29,576 bases of DNA from a virus: the IMG/VR virus record IMGVR_UViG_3300025617_000079, positions 1-29,576 of that record. One strand, given 5' to 3'. Position 1 is the first letter of the stretch. Each line of letters begins with the position of its first letter. Shown here one piece after another: positions 1-9,197 of the stretch. The notes under the pieces were generated by a model, which made no database searches, was not told the origin of the DNA, and saw only the letters and a list, made by a program, of their open reading frames with translations. Both the position numbers and the translations under genes were made by a program.

Positions 1-1
1 A

Positions 2-2478
<2,477 letters not shown>

Positions 2479-2481
2479 TCC

Positions 2482-2510
2482 TTGACCAACTCCCTTTTCT
2501 CTGATACAAT
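2482..2510 (+). promoter_or_regulatory. Sigma70-type promoter for a leaderless endonuclease VII gene
   Basis: TTGACC (2482-2487), 17-nt spacer, TACAAT (2505-2510) with TGA just before it. The last -10 base is 6 nt before ATG 2517, so the expected transcription start is the A of the start codon; no Shine-Dalgarno site is present. Confidence 0.75.
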
Positions 2511-2516
2511 TATCCA

Positions 2517-2882
2517 ATGAAGAGATGTAATAAGTGCGGTGAGACCCTAGATCATTCTAGGTTTTCTCCATCTGGTGGAGGCAAATACCTTAGGCCTGAG
2601 TGCAAATCTTGTGCAGTAAGGCTTGGTAAAGAACGTGCATATCTTAGAAAAACTTACGGTCTTCCACCAGCTGGATACATATGTCCTATCTGCCTACGCA
2701 AAGAGGACGAGCTTCTAGGTACTGGTGGGAATGCGGGGGTATGGGTCGTAGATCACGATCACGACACCAACACGTTTAGAGGTCATCTTTGTCACAACTG
2801 CAACAGGGCAATTGGAAACTTTAACGATGACATCGAGAGGCTCGAAAGAGCAAAGCAGTACTTGATTAATTCGGGAGAATAG
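2517..2882 (+). CDS. Endonuclease VII-like HNH nuclease
   Basis: A 121-aa protein of the recombination endonuclease VII (T4 gp49-like) family, which in T4 resolves branched DNA before packaging. N-terminal zinc knuckle CNKCGE and CKSC, then CPIC near residue 57, the catalytic-type stretch VVDHDHDTNTFRGHLCHNCN near residues 82-101, and the typical GNFNDDIERLERAKQYL helix. The four CxxC pairs would bind zinc. It follows a promoter that leaves no room for a 5' UTR. Downstream, the next ATG follows the stop directly. A general HNH nicking role is the alternative. Confidence 0.88.
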   Translation: MKRCNKCGETLDHSRFSPSGGGKYLRPECKSCAVRLGKERAYLRKTYGLPPAGYICPICLRKEDELLGTGGNAGVWVVDHDHDTNTFRGHLCHNCNRAIGNFNDDIERLERAKQYLINSGE

Positions 2883-3017
2883 ATGAAAGAAGACAAGGAT
2901 CTAATTAGTTTTTTGGCAGATCCAGACAATGTCACAAAGTTTATTGGCGTAGCTATTACAGAATCTTTAGGTTACAGTTTGACAGAAGAGGGAGAGTGGG
3001 TTAGAATAGATACATGA
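2883..3017 (+). CDS. Small acidic hypothetical protein
   Basis: A 44-residue frame whose ATG directly follows the endonuclease VII stop and whose stop overlaps the next start (ATGA). The product is acidic, with a central IGVAITESLGYSLTEEG stretch. No domain is recognised. Support rests on the tight head-to-tail packing. Confidence 0.6.
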   Translation: MKEDKDLISFLADPDNVTKFIGVAITESLGYSLTEEGEWVRIDT

Positions 3018-3193
3018 ATGAAGAAAAGAGATTTGGGAAGTGGCTTACCCAAGGCATAGAAGAGGGATGGGTAACAGAACCGTTCTGTAATACCCACGAC
3101 ATCGATCCTGGCATGGGCGAAGAAGAACAAGAAGAGTGGGAAAAAGGTGGAGATCCCTGTCAGCATGTTCTTAGAATCATGTATCCTCAATAG
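3014..3193 (+). CDS. Conserved-type small phage protein with two cysteines
   Basis: A 59-aa protein starting in ATGA overlap with the previous gene and ending 5 nt before the tRNA cluster. The core GWVTEPFCNTHD ... EEWEKGGDPCQHVLRI resembles short proteins I recall from many actinobacterial phages, with conserved Cys and His that may bind metal. Function unknown. Confidence 0.75.
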   Translation: MNEEKRFGKWLTQGIEEGWVTEPFCNTHDIDPGMGEEEQEEWEKGGDPCQHVLRIMYPQ

Positions 3194-3198
3194 TTTGA

Positions 3199-3271
3199 TG
3201 GCCTATAGCTCAATTGGCAGAGCAGAGAGCTGTTAACTCTAAGGTTCCTGGTTCGAGTCCAGGTAGGCCAG
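3199..3271 (+). tRNA. tRNA-Asn (GTT)
   Basis: Cloverleaf with acceptor TGGCCTA/TAGGCCA, D-arm GCTC/GAGC, anticodon loop CTGTTAA and T-loop TTCGAGT. Discriminator G fits Asn. No encoded CCA. The outer anticodon-stem pair looks mismatched (G-A). First of five tandem tRNAs. Confidence 0.95.
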
Positions 3272-3288
3272 CTGATAATTTAATATTT

Positions 3289-3359
3289 GCGAATATAGTT
3301 TAATGGTAAAACTTAACCTTGCCAAGGTTATGACGCGGGTTCGATTCCCGCTATTCGCT
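3289..3359 (+). tRNA. tRNA-Gly (GCC)
   Basis: Acceptor GCGAATA/TATTCGC, anticodon loop TTGCCAA on a TAACC/GGTTA stem, T-loop TTCGATT, discriminator T. No encoded CCA. Confidence 0.95.
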
Positions 3360-3360
3360 C

Positions 3361-3434
3361 GGCCCTATAGCTCAGTTGGTTAGAGTGCCGCCCTGTCACG
3401 GCGGAGGTCGCCAGTTCAAGTCTGGTTAGGGTCG
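3361..3434 (+). tRNA. tRNA-Asp (GTC)
   Basis: Acceptor GGCCCTA/TAGGGTC, anticodon loop CTGTCAC on a CCGCC/GGCGG stem, T-loop TTCAAGT, discriminator G. It lies 1 nt after tRNA-Gly and 1 nt before tRNA-Thr, which implies one processed precursor. Confidence 0.95.
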
Positions 3435-3435
3435 C

Positions 3436-3509
3436 GCCTCCTTAGCTCAGTTGGCCAGAGCACCGCTCTTGTAAAGCGGGGGTCGTCAGTTCGAATCTGA
3501 CAGGAGGCC
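3436..3509 (+). tRNA. tRNA-Thr (TGT)
   Basis: Acceptor GCCTCCT/AGGAGGC, anticodon loop CTTGTAA on a CCGCT/AGCGG stem, T-loop TTCGAAT. The TGT anticodon reads ACA, a codon common in these AT-rich genes. No encoded CCA. Confidence 0.95.
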
Positions 3510-3512
3510 CGA

Positions 3513-3585
3513 GCCTCTGTAGCTCAGGGGACAGAGCATCGGACTTCTAATCCGTGTGTCGTAGGTTCGAATCCTACCAGGGGTA
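3513..3585 (+). tRNA. tRNA-Arg (TCT)
   Basis: Acceptor GCCTCTG/CAGGGGT (two G-U pairs), anticodon loop CTTCTAA giving TCT, T-stem GTAGG/CCTAC, discriminator A. It reads AGA, which is frequent in the phage genes here and usually rare in actinobacteria. Confidence 0.93.
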
Positions 3586-3603
3586 CAAATGAAAAGGAAA
3601 AAT

Positions 3604-4299
3604 ATGAGAGTAAATGTATTAGACAAAGGCTACGTAAGGCTAGTAGACCACATGGGTAGTGACCTATCTGTGGTTAATGCAGCCAGAGTATCGTACGACA
3701 AAGAAACAGAAGAGATCTCGGATCGTGATCGTAAATTAATTAATTTCTTAATCAGAGAGAAGCACACTTCGCCATTTAGACATGCCTCACTCACCTTTGA
3801 GGTTTATGCCCCACTTGTTATTGCAAGGCAGTGGTGGAAGTATGCCGTAGCGTCTTCGCACGTTGATGATCAGAATGGGTGGAACGAATCTTCTCGTAGA
3901 TACATTACAGAAGATGAAGAGTTTTACATTCCTACCGCCACACAGTGGCGTAGCAAGCCAGAAAATAGCAAGCAGGGTAGCGGAGAGCCAATCGACGAAA
4001 CGCTGGGGCAACGTTTTACAGACAGGCTTGAAGAGATTGTGAGGCTAGGAGAAGAGGCCTATGAGTCTGCAATGGATCGGGGGATTGCTCCAGAGCTTGC
4101 CAGACTATTCCTACCAGCATACGGAATGTACGTGCGTTGGCGTTGGACTACTTCTTTGCAAGGGGCCATGACATTTCTGGAACAACGACTTCCACATGAC
4201 GCTCAATCGGAAATCAGGGAGTATGCTGACGCTGTTCTTAATCTATCTAAAGAAATATTCCCAGAAACTTTTAAGTCCTATCTTGACTTAGACCACTAA
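3604..4299 (+). CDS. thyX: Flavin-dependent thymidylate synthase ThyX
   Basis: Makes dTMP from dUMP with FAD, NADPH and methylenetetrahydrofolate. At 231 aa it is the usual size. Recognisable are NAARVSYDKET, the FLIREKHTSPFRHASLTFEV block (phage and actinobacterial type) and the signature region, here RQWWKYA ... WNESSRRY rather than a textbook RHRxxSxNExSxRY. Later come LFLPAYGMYVRWRWTTSLQGAMTFLEQR and the C-terminal EIREYADAVL helix. Start: ATG 3604 has AAGGA at 3594-3598, whereas the in-frame ATG 3589 lies 3 nt after tRNA-Arg with no ribosome site. It pairs with the RNR genes in dNTP supply. Confidence 0.95.
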   Translation: MRVNVLDKGYVRLVDHMGSDLSVVNAARVSYDKETEEISDRDRKLINFLIREKHTSPFRHASLTFEVYAPLVIARQWWKYAVASSHVDDQNGWNESSRRYITEDEEFYIPTATQWRSKPENSKQGSGEPIDETLGQRFTDRLEEIVRLGEEAYESAMDRGIAPELARLFLPAYGMYVRWRWTTSLQGAMTFLEQRLPHDAQSEIREYADAVLNLSKEIFPETFKSYLDLDH

Positions 4300-4312
4300 A
4301 GATATGTATAAT
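4283..4312 (+). promoter_or_regulatory. Promoter for nrdH inside the end of thyX
   Basis: TTGACT (4283-4288), 18-nt spacer, TATAAT (4307-4312). Predicted start near 4319, leaving a leader of about 29 nt with an AAGGAG site before ATG 4348. This lets nrdH be expressed apart from thyX. Confidence 0.7.
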
Positions 4313-4347
4313 AGATACATTCACAATTAACCCAACAAGGAGAAACT

Positions 4348-4572
4348 ATGACAACTGTGTATACAAAGCCTCAGTGCGTACAATGCGACATGACCAAAAG
4401 ACTTATGGACAAGATTGGGGTAACGTATGACACAGTCGATATCGTTGACAATCCTGAAGAGATGCAAAAGCTAATTGAAATGGGCTACCGAGCCGCACCA
4501 GTAGTAATGACAGCAGACGGAGAATCCTGGGCGGGGTTCCAGCCAGAAAAAATTAATCAATTAGCTGCATAG
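4348..4572 (+). CDS. nrdH: NrdH-type glutaredoxin-like redoxin
   Basis: A 74-aa thioredoxin-fold electron donor for class Ib RNR. The redox motif is C-V-Q-C (residues 10-13) in KPQCVQCDMTKR, followed by the cis-proline region AAPVVM near residue 51 and the GES-W-GF segment typical of NrdH. It would reduce the C-terminal CVSC of NrdE. Start has AAGGAG 8 nt upstream and its own promoter. It is separated from nrdEF by the tRNA cluster and thyX. Confidence 0.93.
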   Translation: MTTVYTKPQCVQCDMTKRLMDKIGVTYDTVDIVDNPEEMQKLIEMGYRAAPVVMTADGESWAGFQPEKINQLAA

Positions 4573-4581
4573 TATTGTTTA

Positions 4582-4590
4582 TGCTATAAT
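4582..4590 (+). promoter_or_regulatory. Extended -10 promoter (TGC-TATAAT)
   Basis: Extended -10 with no clear -35, upstream of the tail protein gene at 4609. The leader contains GAAGGAG at 4596-4602, so this one is not leaderless. Confidence 0.6.
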
Positions 4591-4608
4591 TGTGACGAAG
4601 GAGTTATT

Positions 4609-4971
4609 ATGAAATACTGGGCAAAGCTCGATGAAGACGACATTGTCGTTGAAGTTATTAATGAAACTGGACTAGAGGATCTAGAAGCACCAGAGGGACA
4701 ACAGGCTTCTGTAGCCAGAAACACCCCCCTGGGATTAACCACTACTCAAAAGCAGGGTCTTGTGCGATGCTTCTCTCCTGGCGACGGGCCAGCAGGTTCT
4801 TACGCTGCACCAGGATTCAAGTATGACCGCGACCTTAGGGGGTTCGTCCCACCACAGCCTGAGCCTTCAGATGTTTTTGACAAGAAAAGTTTTGAATGGG
4901 TTCCGCCAAAGCCCGACGAAGAGAATGACTATGTCTGGGATAACGAATCGGGAGCCTGGGTCGGAGCCTAG
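4609..4971 (+). CDS. Trp-rich tail-associated protein, copy 1
   Basis: A 120-aa protein similar to the product of 7457-7963: same opening (YxxLDExxxVVxVI), same centre (GxxYDxxLxxFxxPQPxPS) and the same Trp motif (YVWDNESGAWV here, YNWDEEAGNWV there). Proteins of this make-up occur in phage tail-fibre or virion-accessory regions; the function is not established. It has one terminal Trp motif whereas the second copy has three. It is followed by an M23-like gene, as is copy 2, so it is half of a duplicated module. Confidence 0.75.
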   Translation: MKYWAKLDEDDIVVEVINETGLEDLEAPEGQQASVARNTPLGLTTTQKQGLVRCFSPGDGPAGSYAAPGFKYDRDLRGFVPPQPEPSDVFDKKSFEWVPPKPDEENDYVWDNESGAWVGA

Positions 4972-4995
4972 TTAACACATAAGAGAGAGAGTGTA

Positions 4996-5736
4996 ATGTT
5001 TATTTTTAGTCCTGTACCTACGTACGAATATCTGATTCCATTTGGTTATTACCGTGACGAAAAAACTGATGAACTTAAGTTCAGCAATGGTGTCGTATAT
5101 GATGGAATTCTAGATATTCTTTCACCTCAAGACTCTATTGTAGAAGAGTCTGGATTTAACTCAAAGTGGGGAGGGTACTTGTTGCTAAAACACGCAGATG
5201 ACTTGTATACTTTTTATGCCCACGGAAATGAGGCACCTCCTTTTCAGGTGGGGGATCGAGTAGACTATGGCCAGCACATCTTTAACTCTTCAGATCAGGG
5301 AGAGATCAATCGCCCACAGTTTTATTTTGAAGTAAGAACTCAAAGAGACGGTGGTCAGGTAGATCCAGGATCTTATATTTTTCCTGGAGGCGTAGTCCCT
5401 GGAATCCTGCCCCCACCTCAAGCAAAACTTGATGTTAACGGATTAATGGATAAAGAGACGTGGAAAGCTTTTCAGCTTGCACTAAAGTGTAACGCTACCT
5501 TTGCTTATATGGGTATAGTTGACGGAATCCCTGGACCACTGACTTGGAAATCTATTAAAGAATCTGTGGGGCTTTTGTTTAATGAAACTGGTGTTGGTAC
5601 AGAAGAAGAAGAAATCATTAAGGGAATTCAAAGAAAGTTGTATTCGCAGGATCAATACTTTGGTCTGGAGACTGGGGAGTTCGACAAAGAAACAGTATCG
5701 GCACTACAAAGAGTATTGAATTTAGGAAAGTACTAA
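4996..5736 (+). CDS. M23-like/peptidoglycan-binding protein, catalytically degenerate copy
   Basis: A 246-aa paralogue of the intact M23 protein at 8037-8792. The shared fold is visible in GGYLLLKHADDLYTFYAHGN, FYFEVRT and two C-terminal peptidoglycan-binding-like repeats (TWKAFQLALK ... GIVDGIPGPLTWKSI; FDKETVSALQRVLNLGKY). Zinc and catalytic residues are lost: the HxxxD site reads SNGVVYDG and the HxH site reads QFYFE. Only the YAH histidine remains. A cell-wall-binding or structural tail-tip role is inferred. Ribosome site GAGAGAG precedes ATG 4996. An unrecognised activity cannot be excluded. Confidence 0.8.
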   Translation: MFIFSPVPTYEYLIPFGYYRDEKTDELKFSNGVVYDGILDILSPQDSIVEESGFNSKWGGYLLLKHADDLYTFYAHGNEAPPFQVGDRVDYGQHIFNSSDQGEINRPQFYFEVRTQRDGGQVDPGSYIFPGGVVPGILPPPQAKLDVNGLMDKETWKAFQLALKCNATFAYMGIVDGIPGPLTWKSIKESVGLLFNETGVGTEEEEIIKGIQRKLYSQDQYFGLETGEFDKETVSALQRVLNLGKY

Positions 5737-5745
5737 GTTAAGTAA

Positions 5746-6213
5746 CTAGTTGTGTTCAACTTCGTAAGTGCCAGAGATATAGAAGCTGTCTGCAGCTGCT
5801 AGTCTTACAGGTTGATTGTCGCTATCTGAGAATGAAACATACTGTCCATTAGACCCAATAGAGTATAGGTTTAGCACATTTGAGCCACCATCAACTTTGC
5901 CAGAAATATTGTAGATGTTTCCAGTTGACGCATCGTATAGTGCACCATTAGAAATGATTGTAGTGTGCTCTGCATTGAATGGTAGTGTCATATAGAACTG
6001 ACCAGTTCCAAAGGTTTCAATGTTGTCCATGTCTACGTCAATGGCTACGTGGCATAGGTTTCCAGTGCGGGTATAGTGTCCAGAAAATAGTGGAGTTGTG
6101 CCAACTGTGAAGGTAGGTTGTGGATCACTTACAGTACCACCTTGAAGTGTCCAGCTGCCATCTTCAGATGTGCCAGTGCTGTAGAATCCAAGTGGGAAAT
6201 AAAATCTTGCCAT
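5746..6213 (-). CDS. Reverse-strand putative virion surface protein
   Basis: A 155-aa, beta-rich, Ser/Thr/Gly/Asn-rich protein with no signal peptide or membrane segment (MARFYFPLGFYSTGTS ... DSFYISGTYEVEHN). It resembles short appendage or fibre-tip proteins of aquatic phages but no family is assigned. It is the only reverse gene in an otherwise forward tail block and ends 9 nt from the convergent M23-like gene. Its -10 (TGT-TAAAAT) is 6 nt before the ATG, so it has its own, probably leaderless, transcript. Confidence 0.75.
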   Translation of the reverse strand: MARFYFPLGFYSTGTSEDGSWTLQGGTVSDPQPTFTVGTTPLFSGHYTRTGNLCHVAIDVDMDNIETFGTGQFYMTLPFNAEHTTIISNGALYDASTGNIYNISGKVDGGSNVLNLYSIGSNGQYVSFSDSDNQPVRLAAADSFYISGTYEVEHN

Positions 6214-6219
6214 GTACCT

Positions 6220-6228
6220 ATTTTAACA
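6220..6228 (-). promoter_or_regulatory. Extended -10 promoter for the reverse tail gene
   Basis: On the reverse strand TGT-TAAAAT, then 6 nt, then ATG (6213). The start codon coincides with the predicted transcription start. Back to back with the promoter at 6247-6255. Confidence 0.6.
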
Positions 6229-6246
6229 TATCATCTTTAAAATTAA

Positions 6247-6255
6247 TGCTATAAT
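6247..6255 (+). promoter_or_regulatory. Extended -10 promoter (TGC-TATAAT)
   Basis: TGCTATAAT ending 9 nt before ATG 6265, with no ribosome site in between. It shares a TTAATGCTATAAT-like context with the boxes at 7964 and 18200. Confidence 0.65.
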
Positions 6256-6264
6256 TAAACTACT

Positions 6265-6546
6265 ATGACTACACATGCACTTGTAACTTTAAGCAACACC
6301 GCCGACACACTAGTCACTACCCCTGGAATACACTCTGGTGCCGACGTAACAATCCAAAACGTCGATGACACAGCAGTTGTTTACATTGGTGGAGACGGTG
6401 TAACTTCTACCGATTATGGTTTTAAGCTCACACCAGGAGCAGCCTGGAGTGTCGAGTTAGCTTCTGAAGACCACATTTACGCTATCTCTGACACAGATGC
6501 AACTAAGGTTGCCGTTCTAGCGGTTGGCCTAGAAAGTAAAAACTAG
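6265..6546 (+). CDS. Small beta-rich virion-associated protein
   Basis: A 93-aa protein with alternating beta strands (ALVTLSNTADTLV ... DVTIQNVDDTAVVYIGGDGVTSTDYGFKLTPGAAWSVEL), resembling small phage structural or decoration proteins I have seen in aquatic phages. No catalytic motif. Its stop shares a base with the GTG of the next gene. Role inferred from position only. Confidence 0.75.
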   Translation: MTTHALVTLSNTADTLVTTPGIHSGADVTIQNVDDTAVVYIGGDGVTSTDYGFKLTPGAAWSVELASEDHIYAISDTDATKVAVLAVGLESKN

Positions 6547-7457
6547 TGGCTAGAATTTTTCCAGCACCCAGTAGCGGTGGTGGATCAGTGCAAACAAAAT
6601 TTACTGTCCACGCTATGGTTGTTGCTGGTGGCGGTAGCCCCGCTCGTAGCGGTTCGTGGTATTCGTCTGGCGGGGGTGCTGGTGGCTTCATTGAACAGTC
6701 TTTGTCCCTTGAAAGTGGAGAGTACACGGTGACGGTTGGTGCAGGTGGCGCGGCTGGTTCTGGCACTTATTCCAGTGGCAACGATGGAAGCGACTCTGTT
6801 TTTGCAACGCTTACCGCTAATGGTGGTGGGGCTAGCGGTTCGGCTGGCAACCCTGGCGGTCTTGGCAACACTGGCGGTTCGGCTGGTGGCTCTGGCTACA
6901 ATCAAGGTGGTGAACGCGCTTCTGATGGTACGGGGCAGGGCTGTAACGGTGGTCGAGGGTACAACGGTAGTGCTTTGACTGGCGGTGGCGGGGGTGCTAG
7001 CGAAGGTGGAAACGACAGAGATATCTCTTGGCACGGTGTAGGCGGTCACGGTATGCCTACAAGGATTGTTAGCACTTCTACGGCTACAAGCAAGTCCGTA
7101 GGCGAAGTCGCTACTTACGGCCCAATCGGGGTCAATCAGGTTTGGTTTGCTGGTGGTGGCGGTGGGACCATTGACAGTTCTTCCAGTGTTCGTCAGGGCG
7201 GTCTAGGCGGTGGCGGTAATGGTTCCCGTAGCGGAGGCACCCCAGGAAGCGGCGTGGCAAATACGGGCGGCGGCGGTGGTGGATGCTGGACTTACCAAGC
7301 AGGGATCACTGGCGGGTCTGGGATAGTTATTATTCGATTGTCTACGGATGTTTCCTTAACAGTTGGAGCGGGTTTGACCTATGAAACAGACACTTCTGAA
7401 ACTAATTCAATCGCTTATATATTTAAAGCAGGAACAGGGACGGTGACTTTAGGATAA
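6546..7457 (+). CDS. Glycine-rich tail/adhesin-like protein
   Basis: A 303-aa protein in which residues about 25-260 are dominated by Gly-rich runs (GGGGGAS, GGSAGGSG, GGGGGG) between short beta segments, ending GGSGIVIIRLSTD and a beta-rich tail. This matches the glycine-rich domain type found in phage receptor-binding adhesins, where Gly-rich strands pack as polyglycine II sheets (as in T2/S16 gp38). GTG start overlaps the previous stop; its stop overlaps the next ATG (TAATG). The GGY-rich codons raise the local GC above that of neighbours. Confidence 0.8.
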   Translation: MARIFPAPSSGGGSVQTKFTVHAMVVAGGGSPARSGSWYSSGGGAGGFIEQSLSLESGEYTVTVGAGGAAGSGTYSSGNDGSDSVFATLTANGGGASGSAGNPGGLGNTGGSAGGSGYNQGGERASDGTGQGCNGGRGYNGSALTGGGGGASEGGNDRDISWHGVGGHGMPTRIVSTSTATSKSVGEVATYGPIGVNQVWFAGGGGGTIDSSSSVRQGGLGGGGNGSRSGGTPGSGVANTGGGGGGCWTYQAGITGGSGIVIIRLSTDVSLTVGAGLTYETDTSETNSIAYIFKAGTGTVTLG

Positions 7458-7963
7458 TGGCACACTACGCTTTACTAGACGAAAACAATGTTGTCGTGCA
7501 GGTTATTGCTGGACGCAATGAAACTGAGTCCGTAGACGGCATCACAGACTGGGAAGCCCACTACGCAGAGGTCACTGGGATGAAATGCAAACGAACTTCT
7601 CGAAATACTGTGGACGGGGTTCACTTAGATGGTGGTGTTGCGTTCCGTGGGAATATGGCAGCTAAGGGTTACACTTACGATGAAAACTTAGACGCTTTCA
7701 TAGCCCCCCAGCCCTATCCTTCTTGGACACTTGACACCACGACTTTCACCTGGGAGCCACCTGTAGCCGAAATGCCTGGTCAATACAACTGGGATGAGGA
7801 AGCTGGCAACTGGGTTCAGGCACCAGCACCGTTCCCGTCTTGGGTTTGGAATGAAGAGACCGCTGAGTGGGAGGCACCGATTCCGTTTCCTCAAAACGCT
7901 ACTAGTCTAAAAGTTTGGGATGAGGACGCTGGTAGTTGGGTAGAAGCACAAGACAACTCTTAA
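7457..7963 (+). CDS. Trp-rich tail-associated protein, copy 2
   Basis: A 168-aa longer paralogue of the 4609 product. After the shared opening (MAHYALLDENNVVVQVIAG) and centre (GYTYDENLDAFIAPQPYPSW) it has three tandem Trp units: YNWDEEAGNWV, WVWNEETAEWE and VWDEDAGSWVE, separated by PFPSW-type linkers. This looks like an expanded C-terminal repeat. It overlaps the adhesin-like gene by one base and precedes the intact M23 gene, the same order as copy 1. Confidence 0.8.
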   Translation: MAHYALLDENNVVVQVIAGRNETESVDGITDWEAHYAEVTGMKCKRTSRNTVDGVHLDGGVAFRGNMAAKGYTYDENLDAFIAPQPYPSWTLDTTTFTWEPPVAEMPGQYNWDEEAGNWVQAPAPFPSWVWNEETAEWEAPIPFPQNATSLKVWDEDAGSWVEAQDNS

Positions 7964-7972
7964 TGCTATAAT
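7964..7972 (+). promoter_or_regulatory. Extended -10 promoter (TGC-TATAAT)
   Basis: TGCTATAAT overlapping the region just after the 7963 stop, with 6 nt to ATG 7979. It drives a leader peptide and the lysis genes. Confidence 0.65.
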
Positions 7973-7978
7973 AGTTCT

Positions 7979-8050
7979 ATGAAACATTATCTTAAATGGT
8001 TCATTAAAGAATTTAAATTAGCAATAAGGAGACATTTTGAAGCTTTATAA
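7979..8050 (+). CDS. Possible 23-aa leader peptide of the endolysin gene
   Basis: ATG exactly at the predicted transcription start, with a frame of 23 residues rich in Lys, Phe and Leu. It ends 14 nt inside the endolysin gene, covering its AAGGA site (8026-8030) and TTG start. Ribosomes finishing this peptide would clear or re-initiate at the lysis gene, a simple way to set its level. Coding status is inferred from geometry only. Confidence 0.45.
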   Translation: MKHYLKWFIKEFKLAIRRHFEAL

Positions 8051-8792
8051 TCCTGCCCCAGGACGCCCTATTACAAGTCCATACGGGCCTCGTACACACC
8101 CTATCACTGGACAAAAGGGTAAGATGCACCACGGAATTGATTATGGTGGTACCTTCAATGTGTTGGCAGCTGGCGATGGCATTGTTGTACATATTGGTTT
8201 TTCTGCTAAAGGTGGAGGGCATGTTGTTATTATTAAACACGCCTCTAATCTTTACACAGTCTATTATCACGGTGCCACAAGAACTCCCCTCAAGAAGGGC
8301 AATCGCGTAAAAGCTGGAGATTTTATATATCGTTCTGGATCCACTGGAGCTAGCACAGGGCCCCATCTCCATTTCGAGACCCGCACAAGTAGGCGTTGGG
8401 GGGCTACAAAAGATCCCCAAATTTATTTAACAGGCTCAAGGACAGACAATGACTCTAATGATCTTGAGGGGGAGGCTTATAAGGTTAAGCTTTCGGTGAG
8501 GGGAAGACTAAACAAGGCCACCTGGAAAGGTTGGCAGATGGCATTAAAGGCACGTCATGGCTACAGTGGGATCATTGATGGCGTTCCTGGAAAGTTGACA
8601 TGGTCTGCAGTGCAAAGATCTGCATCAAAATATTACAAGGGGCCAGTAGACGGTATCCCTGGACCAAACACACGTAAAGGAGTTCAGGGCTACCTAAAGG
8701 AGCTTGGATTCTATAGCGGTCGCATTGACGGCATTTGGGGTAAGGGAACAATTGGTGGCTTGCAAAGAGCACTTAATGAAGGGAAGTACTAA
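8037..8792 (+). CDS. M23 metallopeptidase with C-terminal peptidoglycan-binding repeats (endolysin or tail lysin)
   Basis: A 251-aa zinc peptidase that should cut cross-bridges in peptidoglycan. M23 motifs are complete: H31xxxD35 (MHHGIDYGG), H78 in the YYH position, and H110-L-H112-F-E. From about residue 145 come two to three peptidoglycan-binding-like repeats (GIIDGVPGKLTWSAVQ; GPVDGIPGPNTRKGVQ; GRIDGIWGKGTIGGLQ). The TTG start is supported by AAGGAGA 7-8 nt upstream and by the homology starting at once with a SPYGPRTHPITGQ domain. Two membrane proteins follow, which favours an endolysin. A virion-borne lysin is possible because the paralogue sits among tail genes. Confidence 0.9.
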   Translation: MKLYNPAPGRPITSPYGPRTHPITGQKGKMHHGIDYGGTFNVLAAGDGIVVHIGFSAKGGGHVVIIKHASNLYTVYYHGATRTPLKKGNRVKAGDFIYRSGSTGASTGPHLHFETRTSRRWGATKDPQIYLTGSRTDNDSNDLEGEAYKVKLSVRGRLNKATWKGWQMALKARHGYSGIIDGVPGKLTWSAVQRSASKYYKGPVDGIPGPNTRKGVQGYLKELGFYSGRIDGIWGKGTIGGLQRALNEGKY

Positions 8793-9172
8793 TGTTTGCT
8801 AATATATGGAAACTTACTCAGAATGCTTTTAACGAGTTTAAGTCTCGTAATCAGGTCGCCAAGAAACAGTCTGACGAAGCACTAGCTACTGGGCCATCAT
8901 GGAGGCACCGCCGTAGACTAATCTATGGTGCATATATTGTGGCAATGGCGATGATTATCTTTGGTGGGTTTAGCGTCCTTACTGATAGCCAGATTGGCGT
9001 TGAGATGGTGATTGGTGGGGTATCTTTGCTGGCAATTATTGTAACGGCATACACTACCTCTGCAACATATGAAGATGTTAGGCTATGGAATCATCAACCA
9101 CGTATTCGTTTTGGAGAATCTTCAGAAAATATTGAAGAAGAACTTGACACAGACAACCCTGATGGCCTATAA
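8792..9172 (+). CDS. Two-helix membrane protein, possible holin or lysis partner
   Basis: A 126-aa protein with a basic, cytosolic-type N-terminus (SWRHRRRLIYG), two hydrophobic helices at about residues 44-63 and 70-90, and an acidic tail. It overlaps the M23 gene stop (TAATG) and lies directly before the r1t-like holin. Two adjacent membrane proteins after a lysin often form a holin/antiholin set; that is inference here. Confidence 0.75.
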   Translation: MFANIWKLTQNAFNEFKSRNQVAKKQSDEALATGPSWRHRRRLIYGAYIVAMAMIIFGGFSVLTDSQIGVEMVIGGVSLLAIIVTAYTTSATYEDVRLWNHQPRIRFGESSENIEEELDTDNPDGL

Positions 9173-9197
9173 TAAATAAGTCATAACGAAAGGAAAT

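Noticed and set aside
3589-3603. Upstream ATG as thyX start
   Set aside because: It is 3 nt after the tRNA-Arg 3' end with no ribosome site, whereas ATG 3604 has AAGGA and matches the family N-terminus.
6585-7049. Long reverse-strand open frame (154 aa) inside the Gly-rich gene, and forward 6736-6978
   Set aside because: Antisense and shifted readings of GGT/GGC-rich DNA stay open by composition. No ribosome site, and their Thr/Ser/Ala- or Val/Leu-rich products are shadows of the repeats.
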